In this document: positions 11,214 to 22,995 of the stretch, piece by piece
How positions within the stretch are numbered: the stretch's first letter is position 1
Layout of the letters: each line of letters opens with the position of its first letter
Assembly (NCBI GenBank): GCA_029706075.1
Contig: JAINUG010000110.1
Coordinates: 1,583,213 to 1,647,212, forward strand
Source of the DNA: Aldrovandia affinis
Lineage: Eukaryota; Chordata; Actinopteri; Notacanthiformes; Halosauridae
DNA length: 64,000 bases
Reading direction: 5' to 3'
Notes under the pieces: model-generated
Seen by the model: only the letters and a program-made list of their open reading frames with translations
The model's database searches: none
What the model was told of the DNA's origin: nothing
Translations under genes and position numbers: made by a program

Positions 11214-12719
11214 TAATAAATGTTGCACTCTGGCGCAAACTATAATTCGTAGTTTATGGTAACGAATGAGCTTTGATATTTTTGTCAGCCGCAAAAAGTG
11301 GCTGATCTGATTGCCCATAATGACACCTCACCATACACACAGGCTTTTCATTTTCTTAAACCAACCTCTTTCACAACTGTGCAGCCAGTGCACTACTGTC
11401 TCTTGTTACAAAATTACAGGAATGGAATAGGACACTCCCTAATGTGCCACTGTCCTGAATTAATGCTAGTGTCTTGACATTACACCGTGAAAATGAAACT
11501 AGTGGAAATTTGTGGAAATTCTACTATTCAAAGGAAGCGAGACTGCGTTCTTAAAGTTCAAATAATGTTTTATTACTGTTTCGAAACAGGGGAGCAGTCT
11601 AACACTCTCGCGTGAAGAATGTCAGAGTATCTCCGACCAGATAAAGGAAATACAACAGTATATATCTTTTACCTTCGGTCATGGTTGAAACCCCTCCTTT
11701 ATTGATGGGTCCAGACACACGTTTTACCCTCCCAACATACACATTTCTTGCATACATTAGGATGAGGCAACTCTCACCTATGACCCAGTAATAACTTCCC
11801 ATCTGTGTTATTATGATTTATACAGTGCAATAATGAAACTCATTCCCAAGGCACTGACCTTGACGCTTCCTGCTCCCCAACCCAAACATGCCTTGTTTCT
11901 CATACTTTCACGAGTTGTTTCTCCCAACACTTCTGGCAATACACACTTATCTCTTCCTGACAGGATGGTACACGATATGAGGACAAAATATTTGACCTGC
12001 TCGTGGAAGCAGAAACAACTCAGTAAAGCTAAAAGCGGCCTGTCCCAAGGCCTAATTAAATTTTTCCCTTACACTAGAGCACCCAGTCTTGCCCAAGAAT
12101 AGATTAATCGCAGCCCAGGTATTCTTCCTGGGTTGACGTCACCGGATATTTTCTGCAAAACATTCTCAGTTTGTGGTTCTGACTGACTAGTACTTACTAT
12201 CTTGCTGCTAGTGGGGTTGTTCCCTCTGCCACAGTTGACCATCTGAAAATTCAGGCGCAGATCGATATGGTACAATATAGTCGTCAATCTCAAACAAATA
12301 ATCTTCAAACTCTTCCTCATAGTCCACAGACCTTATTCCTGATCCCGTCTCCACATCTGTATCGATCTCTTTGAGTTTCTTCAATAGACTGTATTAAGAG
12401 AGACTAGTATTCTCATTTCTGGTAGTAGCGCACTCAAAATGAAGAAGGAAACGTTTCTCTCCAAAAATAAACATTTGAATTGCCTCCTCTTAAGCTCGGA
12501 GTGGAGAACCAGAAACAAACAGCTACGAATTGCATTCTGGGACAATGGGGTAAAGTAATGGGGAAAAGAAAGGATGGACCACTGTCTGTCTTGTGTAAAA
12601 GTTTAAGAAATACTGTTGTAATTGCGATGGAAATCACTTTATGCATCCAGCACAACCTTGCACACATGCCATTGTAATCAGTCCCAGCATTGCAATAAGG
12701 CACTGCCGAGTAAGTTAAA
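11214..12719. other. unannotated moderately GC stretch; possible LTR-like DNA unproven
   Basis: 11530-12110 contains no clear gene. The reversed sequence could be read as an LTR with an AATAAA-like site near 11565, but I found no paired copy, primer-binding site or target duplication. The short frames at 11599-12703 are unrecognised. Confidence 0.35.
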
Positions 12720-12727
12720 GTTATGCA

Positions 12728-14267
12728 TAGAGATGCACCGATTGCGATTTTCTTGGCCGATTCCGATTTCCAATTTTTGATTAGTCTGACCTGCCGATAC
12801 CGATTTTGGCGATTCCGATTTTTTTCCTAAAAACAATAATTGACAACTTACACAAACATTTTTGTAACTTTGCTTTAATAGAAAATTAAGATTGACAATT
12901 CTGAGGTAGGTCAGAAGCATGAGGTAGGTCTCACTAAAACACATTTCAAAATAAAAAAGTGTTCCAGGTTACTGGACAGAGCTTTTCTTTTTTTGTGCAA
13001 ATTAAATTCAATGATGAATAAAAGAGAATCCAACAACAGTGGCATGTAGCCTTTAAGTAATAAATAAAAAGAAACAAGAGTAGTTTAAATTTACTGACAT
13101 GGTGACAGACCATTAGTCCGGAAATATTTTTTAAAACACTAACGTTATATTCTGATGACAGATGACACAAGCCCTTTTTTCCATTAAATAATTATATGGC
13201 TTCAACTTGATGTGCATCAGAAAGTTATTGCGACAATGCTAATGGAAAACAGGTTAGTTCGAACCTATGATGCGCTAGACTAATTTGTTTGCTAGAGGTG
13301 GATTAGAGTAGATCCCAATTCTATATAGTGCAATGGAAAACACTTGTAGCGATATAAGGGCGGATGTTTCAGTTGCGGAGCTTGTCAAAGGCATTGAAAC
13401 AAGCCGCTCTTCAGCAGAATTTCGTTATTTGCGTGAGTCAGGTAGCCTAACGACTACGACTTTAACTAGCTTCAAAGCCTAGATAAAAATGTTTCAAACT
13501 AGGAGTAATTGGAAAAGAGGCGATGCTGCTGTTTCTGAGTTTGTTTGATAGTGGAAACGCACAGCTGGCACCTTCATGCACAACACAGTTAATACACCAT
13601 TTGTGGTTTAGCTAGAAATCGTTAGATGAATTGGTCATTAGGTCTAATAAGTTCGATTTGTATGAGTGAATAGCACTGTTTCATAACGTCACTCATTAGC
13701 GAACATAATGATTTCAGTGCAATTCACTGCTTCAGCAGGGAATTATTACGTCAAGTGTATGCACTACCACCATGTTCTATTAATGGAAAATGGTTCAGAG
13801 GAACCGAACTAGCGCAACGAAGTTAATTGTTAATTAACCCCGGTACCTACGGTACTGTAGAAAAACGAGTACCCTCACATTTTCAGAATTTGGGCATCGA
13901 CTTGGTACCTGGGTGATGACTTTTCAAGTGTCTGATTAGGTTGGTCGTTCCGAACGTTTTCGAGGTTGTTCCTCCGCGGCTTATTTTCGATTGACATGTA
14001 TGACAAACTGCAAGCTTTAAGTCGTCTTCACTGACTGTGAAAAACGCCCATACTAAGGACATGTTGAGGCGTGTTCAGCGCTGCACTCATCTGATCTGTT
14101 TGCATTGGCTCACGGGTGCGCGCACGTCACGTGAAAAAGAGGGGGCGAGGAGCCCGGCGCGCACAGAATCGGCTATGTGGAGTGATCGGGATCAAGTCAC
14201 CGATTGAGGCCGATCAGCTGAAAATCGGCCATTTCCGGTCAGAGGCCGATCGATCGGTGCATCTCTA
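12728..14267. mobile_element. non-autonomous hAT-superfamily transposon, 1540 bp
   Basis: Perfect 15-bp terminal inverted repeats (tagagatgcaccgat at the left, atcggtgcatctcta at the right) are flanked by a perfect 8-bp direct duplication GTTATGCA (12720-12727 and 14268-14275). An 8-bp duplication with TAGAG-type ends is diagnostic of the hAT superfamily. The subterminal regions repeat 'ccgatt/cgatttt' words, probable transposase-binding repeats. No frame long enough for a hAT transposase exists inside, so it needed a transposase supplied in trans. The perfect target duplication suggests a fairly recent insertion. Confidence 0.93.
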
Positions 14268-14419
14268 GTTATGCAAGTAAAAAAACACATTTAAATCGCA
14301 AACTCTGTGCTCAACTCTTCTTTCAAAATCACTCAACTTCAGATGAGGCTGATGTACTCCTCCTACATGTCTCCTTTGCTCTTCCCTTTTCCCAGTGCTG
14401 TAAGTAGAGCGCCATCTGG

Positions 14420-14629
<210 letters not shown>

Positions 14630-15041
14630 GCAAAGAAGTCTATATACATTTTGTTGTGAGATATGTCACAATTATTCACACAGCTAATAATTATTTTTAA
14701 TAAATTCCAACAAAAATAAATCTGTTCAATAAAGTTCATCTTAGGGAACTGTATTGTGGCATCCCATGGCTTCCTGTTTCACTGCAGTATAAAAATGAGG
14801 TAACAAACATGTAAAATCCATTCGTCATCCATTACCATGGGGAAAGGCAAAAAACTCTCAGAAGACAGACAAAGGGTTGTTGACCTTGAGGAGTCAGGAG
14901 ATAACAAATAAATAAAAAACTAAAGATTAGTTTCCATTTCCATTCCAAACTTTCCATTATTAGGTCAATAATTGAAATACATTTTTAATTTGTAATTTAT
15001 TAAGAAAAAGCTTTAGTTGTGCCAAAGGGGCTGGAAATATA
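14630..15041. other. unannotated stretch, with 'ggggaaaggcaaaaaactctcag' near 14835
   Basis: Residues around 14800-14910 resemble the start of a Tc1-type transposase region ('atggggaaaggcaaa'), but the frame is not maintained. Nothing else is seen. Confidence 0.3.
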
Positions 15042-15199
15042 CAATACCAGTCAAAAGTTTGAGTACACCTGCTGGAAACTAGATGTATCTCATAATTAAC
15101 AGTGTTTTACACCGTAAAAGTTTTTGTAAGTACTTGAAAATTACAAAAAACACATGTAACAATAAACAAAAGGATCATCAAAGCAATGTAAGAAAATAA

Positions 15200-15480
15200 A
15201 ATGTAATTGAAAATTGAATCTTGAATTCTTCAAAATAGCCACCTTTTGCCTTGATAACAGCCTCACAAGCACAGGCCGTTCGGTTAATAAGTTTCAGCAG
15301 GAAATCACCCAATATGTCTTCCCAGCTCTCCTGCAGCAATTCCCAGAGACATTTGTGGGTTGCTTTGCTTAGACTCTTCTGTCCAGTTCGTTCCATACAA
15401 GTTCTATGGGATTGAGGTCTGAACACTGGGCTGGCCAGGTCATTAGTTGGAGTTGTCCTTCATATTCCAACTTCACCAGA
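15200..15480 (-). pseudogene. Tc1 transposase C-terminal remnant
   Basis: Read on the minus strand, it has the segment around the catalytic Glu (MTWPAQCSDLNPIELVWNEL, Glu retained). After a frame change come WELLQESWEDI and the terminal VIKAKGGYFEE, all standard for the Tc1 family. The N-terminal two thirds and both catalytic Asp residues are missing and the frame is broken, so it is inactive. The host element is 15042-16020. Confidence 0.85.
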
Positions 15481-15497
15481 TAGTTTTTGCACAACTT

Positions 15498-15850
15498 TGT
15501 TTCAGATTTTTTCCCGTTTTTCTCCCAACTTGGTAGCCAATTGCACCCTCTATTTATTTCGATTAACCCTCCCCACACGGGTCCGTCGCTCAACTACTCG
15601 CGGCAAGCCAATTCTCTGTGGGCAGCGACCTCTGCTTTTCCTCCGAAACAGAATTCGCCCACCCACCCACGTTCTTGAGACTCCCTTTCCGTGCTTCTCG
15701 GTGGACCCGAGCCGGCTCTCCCTCCCCCCTTCCCCTGGGGCAGACAGCCAAATGCCGCCCCGCTCTGGCTGACGACCAGGGCTGGTCTGGTAGAGATGCA
15801 GGTTCTGAACCACGTCCCTGACAGGCAGCGCACACCACACCGGACCAGCA
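15498..15850 (-). mobile_element. tRNA-derived SINE (LGGRA-tail family), reversed
   Basis: On the minus strand it shows a tRNA-like B-box region with 'accagaccagccctggt' downstream. Next come a GC-rich body containing 'ggctgtctgccccagggg' and a tail reading 'ttggctaccaagttgggag'. The same body and tail words occur at 19270-19583, 38006-38340 and 60477-60806, which defines one family. It lies within a Tc1 remnant. Confidence 0.75.
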
Positions 15851-16077
15851 TGTAAAATGCGATGGATCCACATTGTTTTAAGATTTTTTTCCCCTTTAAC
15901 TCTCTTTCATAGTCATCTGGCCTTCAAGGTGTGTTTCGGGTTGTGATCTTGCGGAAGAATGGAGTGCCCGATTAGCTGTAATCCAGAAGGAAGGTGTACT
16001 CAAACCTTTGCCTGGTACTGTATATTATATTTTTATATATTTTTTTGTTGCTTCAGAATCTGAAAATCATTCTCCTT

Positions 16078-16222
16078 TCTTGTGAAAGAATGGTGCTGCA
16101 TCCCTCCAATAGAGTTCCAGACACTTGTAGAATCTATGCCAGGGCATATTGAAGTTGTTCTGGTGGCTCGTGGTGGCCTGAACACTTTATGCTGGTGTTT
16201 CCTTTATTTTGGCAGTTACCTG
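16078..16222 (+). mobile_element. Tc1-like right-end remnant
   Basis: It matches the right part of the 4764-5235 element: a transposase C-terminus reading VPDTCRIYAR then VVLVARGGL in another frame, followed by the terminus 'ctttattttggcagttacctg' and a TA. The left part is missing. Confidence 0.75.
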
Positions 16223-18945
16223 TACTTATTTTATGCCTATAGAATTGGATTTGTCACATGAGAAAACTTACAAATGTGCTTTGGTAAGAAATAACAGATC
16301 ATTTACATTTACATTACATTTACAAGATAACATTTTGAAATTTAGAATTTAGAATTTTCCAGTTAGCAGTAATCAATCACTGCTGGTTCCTGTTCCAGAA
16401 TGTTCTATTTCTTTTCTGCTTCATTACTGCTAATACATAGTACAGCATGGCAGGGCTGACGGCCTGGCCCAGGCTCAGTTAAATAATGGTGACAGAAATG
16501 GTTAAGATTTAATGTGGCCCATCAGGTCTCTGATCCAATTCAGGATCCCAGCCCTGTCAGTCCAGCCCTGGGAGAATGATATTTTTCCCTGCAGCATACA
16601 TTCACCATCATTGCTTACGGCTTCGGGCAAAATGGGCAAAATGTGTTTGGAGAGTAAACAGTCATTGTACATTATGTAATGTTCATGTTTTGGGATGCTT
16701 ATAGCCAAATTAATTTAGCCTTTTTATTTGCTAACATACACTCAGTGTTAATCATGAGGGGAAATTAACATATTCTACTGTACATGATGTTTAGTCAATA
16801 ATAAATATGTGAAAATATGTATTTACAGTAGCCTTAGAGTAATTAATTATTTACTAAAGATTTTTCTCTCTGCCTTTCTGTTCTCTGATTGGTATGGTAC
16901 TTAGCTTGACTACAGTAGATCTGAATCTAGTCGTATTTAACTTAAATCTCCTTTTAAAAACAACAATAAATAAATAAATAAAAATATATTTTTTTACTGT
17001 GATGTTGTAGTGAATGACATGCACTTGCTACTTTAAAATGCATTGGGAAATGTGATGCAGGTTACGCAGGAGGGTGGTGAAACTTGGTGAAACTTGTTTG
17101 CTTTCTCTCACACGAGAAGATTAATAAAAGAGCAATGTGCGGAAGTGGAAGTACAAGCCATTTTTTTCTAGAATTGTTGCTTTGGGTGGCATGCTGACAT
17201 CTTGGCTGCTACACTATAAACAAGGTATTGTCTCTGTTACTTTCTGGGATTAAAGCAGAAGTGAAAAGCAGTGTCCTGGACCATTAGCTTATTGGAAGTC
17301 AATGGCGAAGCTGGGCACGGTCCGCTCGGATGGATATTGGGTGCAGAGAGTGTTGTGTGATGTGTTGTTTTCTTAAAGAACAGTTGTCTCCAGGGCCTGA
17401 GCTTGCTCGAGGAGGCACAGGAATACGACTGAATGGATGTGACACCCAGAAATCAGGTGTCTGATTCTCAGAACCAAAGTGCTTGGCTGTTGAAGCTTTT
17501 AAATTCTCTTACAATCTGCAGCAGAGATGCATTGTTCTGAGTTCTGAGAGAGATTCCTTTCAACTCATGAAACTTCAGGGCCTCTGATCATTTGACTGTG
17601 AACACATTCTTTGAGCAGGTGAACACAAGGGGAAGATATGCATCTTTGCTGACAATTAGAAGATGAAAACGCTTTTGTCTCTGAAGAAAGTTGCTTGGTC
17701 GTAGAGAATTAAAAGTGGCACACTAAAATGATCAGACACTGGATTTGTTCAGTGTTCAGAATATAATGCGGTTTGATGTTGAGGAAGTCCACGTGGACAG
17801 TGTGGCTCTCACTGTCACAAGAAATTCTCTGATTGTTTAGCACCTTTTGACCAATACATTAACCTTGACTATAATGCCATATTGAGAGAGATGATGCTTG
17901 AAATATATTTCTTGCTAAAAAAAAGGATTGTTGTTCAGATTTGATTAATTTCATGAATTGAAGAGATCGTTGCCTTTTTATGTTTGTTTGTGTTTGATGG
18001 CCGTAGTTGTGCAAGGTGTATCACTTGTGCATTGGTGTATCGAGGTCCAACTCTATTCCGGCATTTTCATGACCAGAGACAGTAGTGCACCTGTAGCACA
18101 ACTGTAAAAGAGGTTGGTTTAAGAAAGATAAATTACGTGTCGGTGTGGTGAGGTTTGGGCTTCATTATGAGAAATCAGATCATCAGCTTTTTTCTCTTTG
18201 ATAACTTTGTCATGGCAAACTGGCAATTTCGTCCTGTCTGATGAAGAGCAAGCACCATAGGTTGAAGAGCAAGTTATAAGACTTGGTGTAAGGGAAATAA
18301 AACGGACTACATTATTTGATGACTTATCACACAGCAATACTAAACTAATGGCTGTGTGTATCAGTTTCCTACTACTTCCACACGATTACTGAGTAATCAG
18401 TATGAACCCAAAAGTAACTTTCAATTCAAAATAGGCAGCATTAAATCAAAATGTATCACAGTTTCCATTGATGAAAACGGGGCATGTTTTAGCACTATTG
18501 CTAAAGAATGGGGGATAATATTGCTAGAATTGATAAATACATAGTTACATTTTCCTCCAGAATTTGGAATGCTGAATTAGCAACTTGTAGGCCTGTTATA
18601 GTTCTCCGTCAATTACACACTAGGATGCTAGGAGTTTGCCAAAATTGTAACTAGATTTTCCACTAGCCTTTTTAAATAATGCAATTTGTCACTGTGAAAT
18701 TCAGAAGTTCAGGTTACATTATGTTTAATTCTGAGGACTCTTGAAATTATATTAAGATGTGATACCAGGCACCAGAGAAGATGTGGTATCTCTTGTGATA
18801 TGTTTCTTAATATTGGCTGTCTTATAAATTCACCTCAACATATTGGGAGATGGGAAATATATAGTTGTATAGTTATATATGTTTTAGTTCTAAACATCTT
18901 ATTGCAAAATGTATTTGACACTTTTATGGTTCATTATATATAATA
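16223..18945. other. unannotated non-coding stretch
   Basis: No open frame above about 70 codons and no bounded repeat. 17220-17480 is less AT-rich and may be unique DNA. I see no promoter or splice pattern strong enough to call a 5' UTR exon of pcdh15 here. Confidence 0.45.
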
Positions 18946-19068
18946 CAGTGGGTATAAAAGTATTCACCCCTTTAGTATTTACAATACTCTACAATGTCAA
19001 ATAAAAAAACACAGGTCTAAAGCTATTTCTTAATTAATTACAAATAAAAATAAGTTTTATACCCACTG
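18946..19068. mobile_element. Tc1-type MITE, 123 bp
   Basis: TA-flanked, with inverted ends 'cagtgggtataaaagtattc' and 'aagttttatacccactg'. It is a shorter deletion derivative of the family at 5248-5453 and has no coding capacity. Confidence 0.87.
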
Positions 19069-19267
19069 TATGTTTTTTAAAATATGTACAACCAGTAATC
19101 CATATTCAGGAGAGATGCTGATATTCAAGATAAACTTAAAAGGCTCCACTGACAGTCCAACGAAAGTGTTGTAGATATTTTATGGATACTGCAGACATAC
19201 TTTGCAACTGTATGGTTGTATGAATTCAAATTAACTTATTTATTTATTTATTTAATTTGTTTCTGAT

Positions 19268-19583
19268 TTGAGGATTTGGGATTTCTTTTTCCCCATTTTC
19301 TTCCAATTTGGTAGCCAATTGTAACCTATTTCTAATTCAACTATCCCTCGCTCATACTGGGAGCTCGCCACTGCAGCTCCAGGACTGGCAGTGACGAGGG
19401 CGACAAACTGTCTCCTCCGAGACGGAACTTGCCAAGCCATCGACTGTAACTCCAATGCACACAGAGCCACGCTTGCGTGAGACAAACTCCTGCCAGCTTC
19501 CCTCCCACTTCCCCCTGGGGCGGACAGCCAATCACCGCCCACGAATGGGAGTCCCTTCTACCCAGGGCTGGGTTGGGAATGAG
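19268..19583 (-). mobile_element. tRNA-derived SINE, reversed, 3' body and tail
   Basis: On the minus strand it contains 'ggctgtccgccccaggggg', the GC-rich body, and the tail 'attggctaccaaattggaag', as in the 60477-60806 copy. The tRNA-like head is partly lost. Frames running through it are not genes. Confidence 0.75.
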
Positions 19584-20974
19584 CCTTTACATTTGCGACA
19601 CCTTGGGGCCCCCTAAATTAACTAAATTAACTGGTCATTGTTAAAGCATAGGCACATTTGTTTCTTCTGTATTCAATTGGGGAACAGTAATGTGTACCAA
19701 ATAGCATGAGAACATGTCTAACTTGTAGTATTAGTCTATCATTCTCTTGAGCGATTATAATTAAATTGAGACATGTTATGAAATACATTTGTAGTTTATG
19801 CATCGAGTGCTTTTTGCTACACAACAAAGTGGCACAACAAGGAGACAAGGCACATGCCACTGGGAAACAATACTGCATTTAACTTGCTGTTGTAGGGTGG
19901 TTCACAGAACCATGCCCTGAAATAACCCAAAATAAGGTGAACTATGTTTATGATGCCAGGGAGCCAGCCGGTGAGATGTGTAAACAATGGTATTGTCCCT
20001 AATGCCTTACAACCTCCACAATAATAAAAGCAGTCCTGCTGACTCTGGCAAAGGAGACAGGATGACAGGATATGGAGGGGGCTGTTCTCAGGACTGTTGT
20101 CCAAATCACTGAATTGAATCTGGTATACTGTAACTTCATCATTTACATGTACAGTATAATCATGTTTGGTGTTGTTGGAAAGCTTATGCCATGAGCAATG
20201 GGCTGGTGTCATTGATGATGTGGTACAGGTGACGCTTACTAAAGATCTCAGAACACTGTTCGAAAGTGAACGGTGGAAGTGCAAATGATCTACATGTCAG
20301 TGCCCATCTGTGAAACTAATAATGAATGTTGTGTGATGCGCGTATAGAAATAGCGGAGGGAGTAGTTCCGTTTTTCTGTGATTGTGTCCTTATTTGGTGT
20401 TTTAGGTTTTCCTTTGATGTGTGGGGATATAGGGGGAAAAGTGGTATGCTTCGAGGAGATTCACTCTTATGACCTCATGCCGACATTCCACAGTCTACAC
20501 TATTTAAATTCTGTTTGAACCTATGTGTAACAATTGCTGCAATTCTGGCTAATAAACATTTTTATAACTCAGCATTTCTCATTAATCTTAACTACTGCAG
20601 TTACACATTGTGGTTACTCTTAACAGTACACACAGATAGAACTTTGGTTAGGTAAGTATAATTATCTAGATAGTAGATACTATAGCTACTTATGACTTTT
20701 ACTCCTGCAAATGTGAACTTTCATTTGGATGAGGCTCTGCTGGCCCTGATTCAAATGTCCCTTCTCCAGTGGATTCAGATTGACATATTTATTATCATTT
20801 GACCTGACTGAGACCTGGTTTCAATCAATATTTGACTTTGCGAGTGTTCTTTTTTTCATTACTTTTGGTGGTCACTGAGTGTACCAAACTGTTTGTAAAG
20901 AAAATAACTAACAATTGCATTTAATTGTCAGTCCAGGGCAAAGTTAAGTTAAGGACAAACGTTGATTTAATCAC
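19584..20974. other. unannotated stretch; one 155-codon minus frame
   Basis: A minus-strand frame of 155 codons spans 19817-20284. It has no domain I recognise, no splice context and an unusual composition (rich in Cys, Ser and Leu). I regard it as chance. Confidence 0.4.
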
Positions 20975-21040
20975 AGTATAGCCAGGTCCAGAATTATTGG
21001 CACCCTTGATGAAAATGAACAAAAAGGCATTATAATTTTA
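20975..21040. mobile_element. Tc1-type terminal fragment ('gtccagaattattggcaccc')
   Basis: A typical fish Tc1 terminus ('ccagaattattggcacccttgatgaa') is present, but the transposon body does not follow. The sequence switches near 21041 to unrelated LTR-like DNA. Confidence 0.65.
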
Positions 21041-21537
21041 TGCTTAGAAACGGCCGGGAGAGGTGAGGGCAGTAGTAATAGAGGGGAAGTACCTGACAGC
21101 ATGCTGGCTCCACCCCTGAGCCTTATATGGGCTTCCTGAGGCAACAAGACACACTTGTGAATCCTTAGCCACTGAGGGCTCGGGGTTAAATGAGTAGTTG
21201 AGGACTCTGCCTGTTTGCAAAGTATCATGAGGGAAACGCGTGTGGAGTTGGAGAGTGGAAAGTGAGAATTATTATTATTATTATTGTTGGATTTATTTGC
21301 GTACCGAACTCTTTTGTGTGAGAACCTGGATTTTCATTGGACCTTGGAAACAGGACAAAGATTACGAAAATGGATTGTGAATTTGGATTGTTTGCCCAAG
21401 TTTTTTCAATTTTTCCCCCCCTCTCCATTTATTGTGAGTTTCCCTAATACATCCTGTTTGTTCCATTTGAACTCCTTGTGTGTGTTTTGTTATTTAACTT
21501 GGTTGCGTGGAAACCCCACACCCCTGTTCCTGCTACA
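21041..21537 (+). mobile_element. possible solo LTR of a gypsy-type retrotransposon
   Basis: About 497 bp begins TG and ends 'cctgctaca'. A TATA-like 'ccttatatgggc' sits about 80-90 bp in, and the C-rich 3' end 'aaccccacacccctgttcctgctaca' is typical of vertebrate gypsy LTRs. It interrupts a Tc1 terminus. No target duplication or partner LTR was seen, so the call is tentative. Confidence 0.35.
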
Positions 21538-21564
21538 ATATATATATATAGATATATAGATATA

Positions 21565-22995
21565 CAGTACTGTGCAAAAGTTTTAGGCAGGTGTGAAGAA
21601 ATGCTTTCAAAAATATACATTTTAATTGTTTATTTTGATCAATTTACAAAATGCAAAGTGAGCGAACAGAAGAAAAATCTAAATCAAATCAATATTTGGT
21701 GTGACTACCCTTTGCCTTCAAACCAGCATCAATTCTTATAGGTACACTTGCACAAAGTCAGGGATTTTGTAGGATTATAGTCAGGTGTATGATTAACCAA
21801 TTATACCAAACAGGTGCTAATCATCATCAATTTCATATGTAGGTTGAAACACAGTCATTAACTGAAACAGAAACAGCTTTGTAGGTGGCTTAAAACTGGG
21901 TGAGGAACAGCCAAAGTCTGCTACTAAGGTGAGGTTGTGGAAGACAGTTTCATGTCACAGGTCATACACCATGGCAAGACTGAGCACAGCAACAAGACAC
22001 AAGGTAGTTATACTGCATCAGCAAGGTCTCTCCCAGGCAAAGCAGATTTCAAAGCAGACTGGGGTTTCAAGATGTGCTGTTCAAGCTCTTTTGAAGAAGC
22101 ACAAAGAAATGGGCAACGTTGAGGACCGTAAACACAGTGGTCGGCCAAGGAAACTTAATGCAGCAGATGAAAGACACATCATGCTTACTTCCCTTCGAAA
22201 TCGGAAGATGTCCAGCAGTGCCATCAGCTCAGAACTGGCAGAAACCAGTGGGACCCAGGTACACCCATCTACTGTCTGGAGAAGTCTGGCCAGAAGTGGT
22301 CTTCATGGAAGAATTGTGGCCAAAAAGCCATACATCCGACGTGGAAACAAGGCTAAGCAACTTCACTATGCACAAAAACATAGGAACTGGGGTGCAGAAA
22401 AATGGCAGCAGGTGCTCTGGACTGATGAGTCAAAATGTGAAATATTTGGCTGTAGCAGAAGGCAGTTTGTTAGCCGAAGGACTGGAAAGCGGTACAATAA
22501 TGAGTGTCTGCAGGCAACAGTGAAGCATGGTGGAGGTTCCTTGCAAGTTTGGGGCTGCATTTCTGCAAATGGAGTTGGGGATTTGGTCAGGATTAATGGT
22601 GTCCTCAATGCTGAGAAATACAGGCAGATACTTATCCATCATGCAATACCATCAGGGAGGCATCTGATTGGCCCCAAATTTATTCTGCAGCAGGACAACG
22701 ACCCCAAACATACAGCCAATGTCATTAAGAACTATCTTCAGCGTAAAGAAGAACAAGGAGTCCTGGAAGTGATGGTTTGGCCCCCACAGAGCCCTGATCT
22801 CAACATCATCGAGTCTGTCTGGGATTACATGAAGAGACAGAAGGATTTGAGGCAGCCTTTGATTTAGATTTCTCTTCTGTTCATTCACTTTGCATTTTGT
22901 TAATTGATAAAAATAAACTATTAACACTTCTATTTTTGAAAGCATTCTTACTTTACAGCATTTTTTCACACCTGCCTAAAACCTTTGCACAGTAC

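Larger units (their letters stand above)
15042..16020 (-). mobile_element. Tc1-like transposon remnant with nested SINE
   Basis: TA-flanked inverted ends (left 'caataccagtcaaaagtttg', right 'caaacctttgcctggtactg') bound 979 bp. The left third encodes the transposase C-terminus on the minus strand. The middle is replaced by a reversed SINE (about 15498-15850). The right 170 bp return to Tc1-like sequence. This is an old Tc1 copy later hit by a SINE. Confidence 0.8.

Noticed and set aside
11530..12110. Possible reversed LTR
   Set aside because: No second copy, primer site or target duplication found.
15550..15873. Several overlapping 60-107 codon frames on both strands
   Set aside because: They run through the GC-rich body of a SINE.
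19817..20284. 155-codon minus-strand frame
   Set aside because: No homology recognised, no splice context; compatible with chance.
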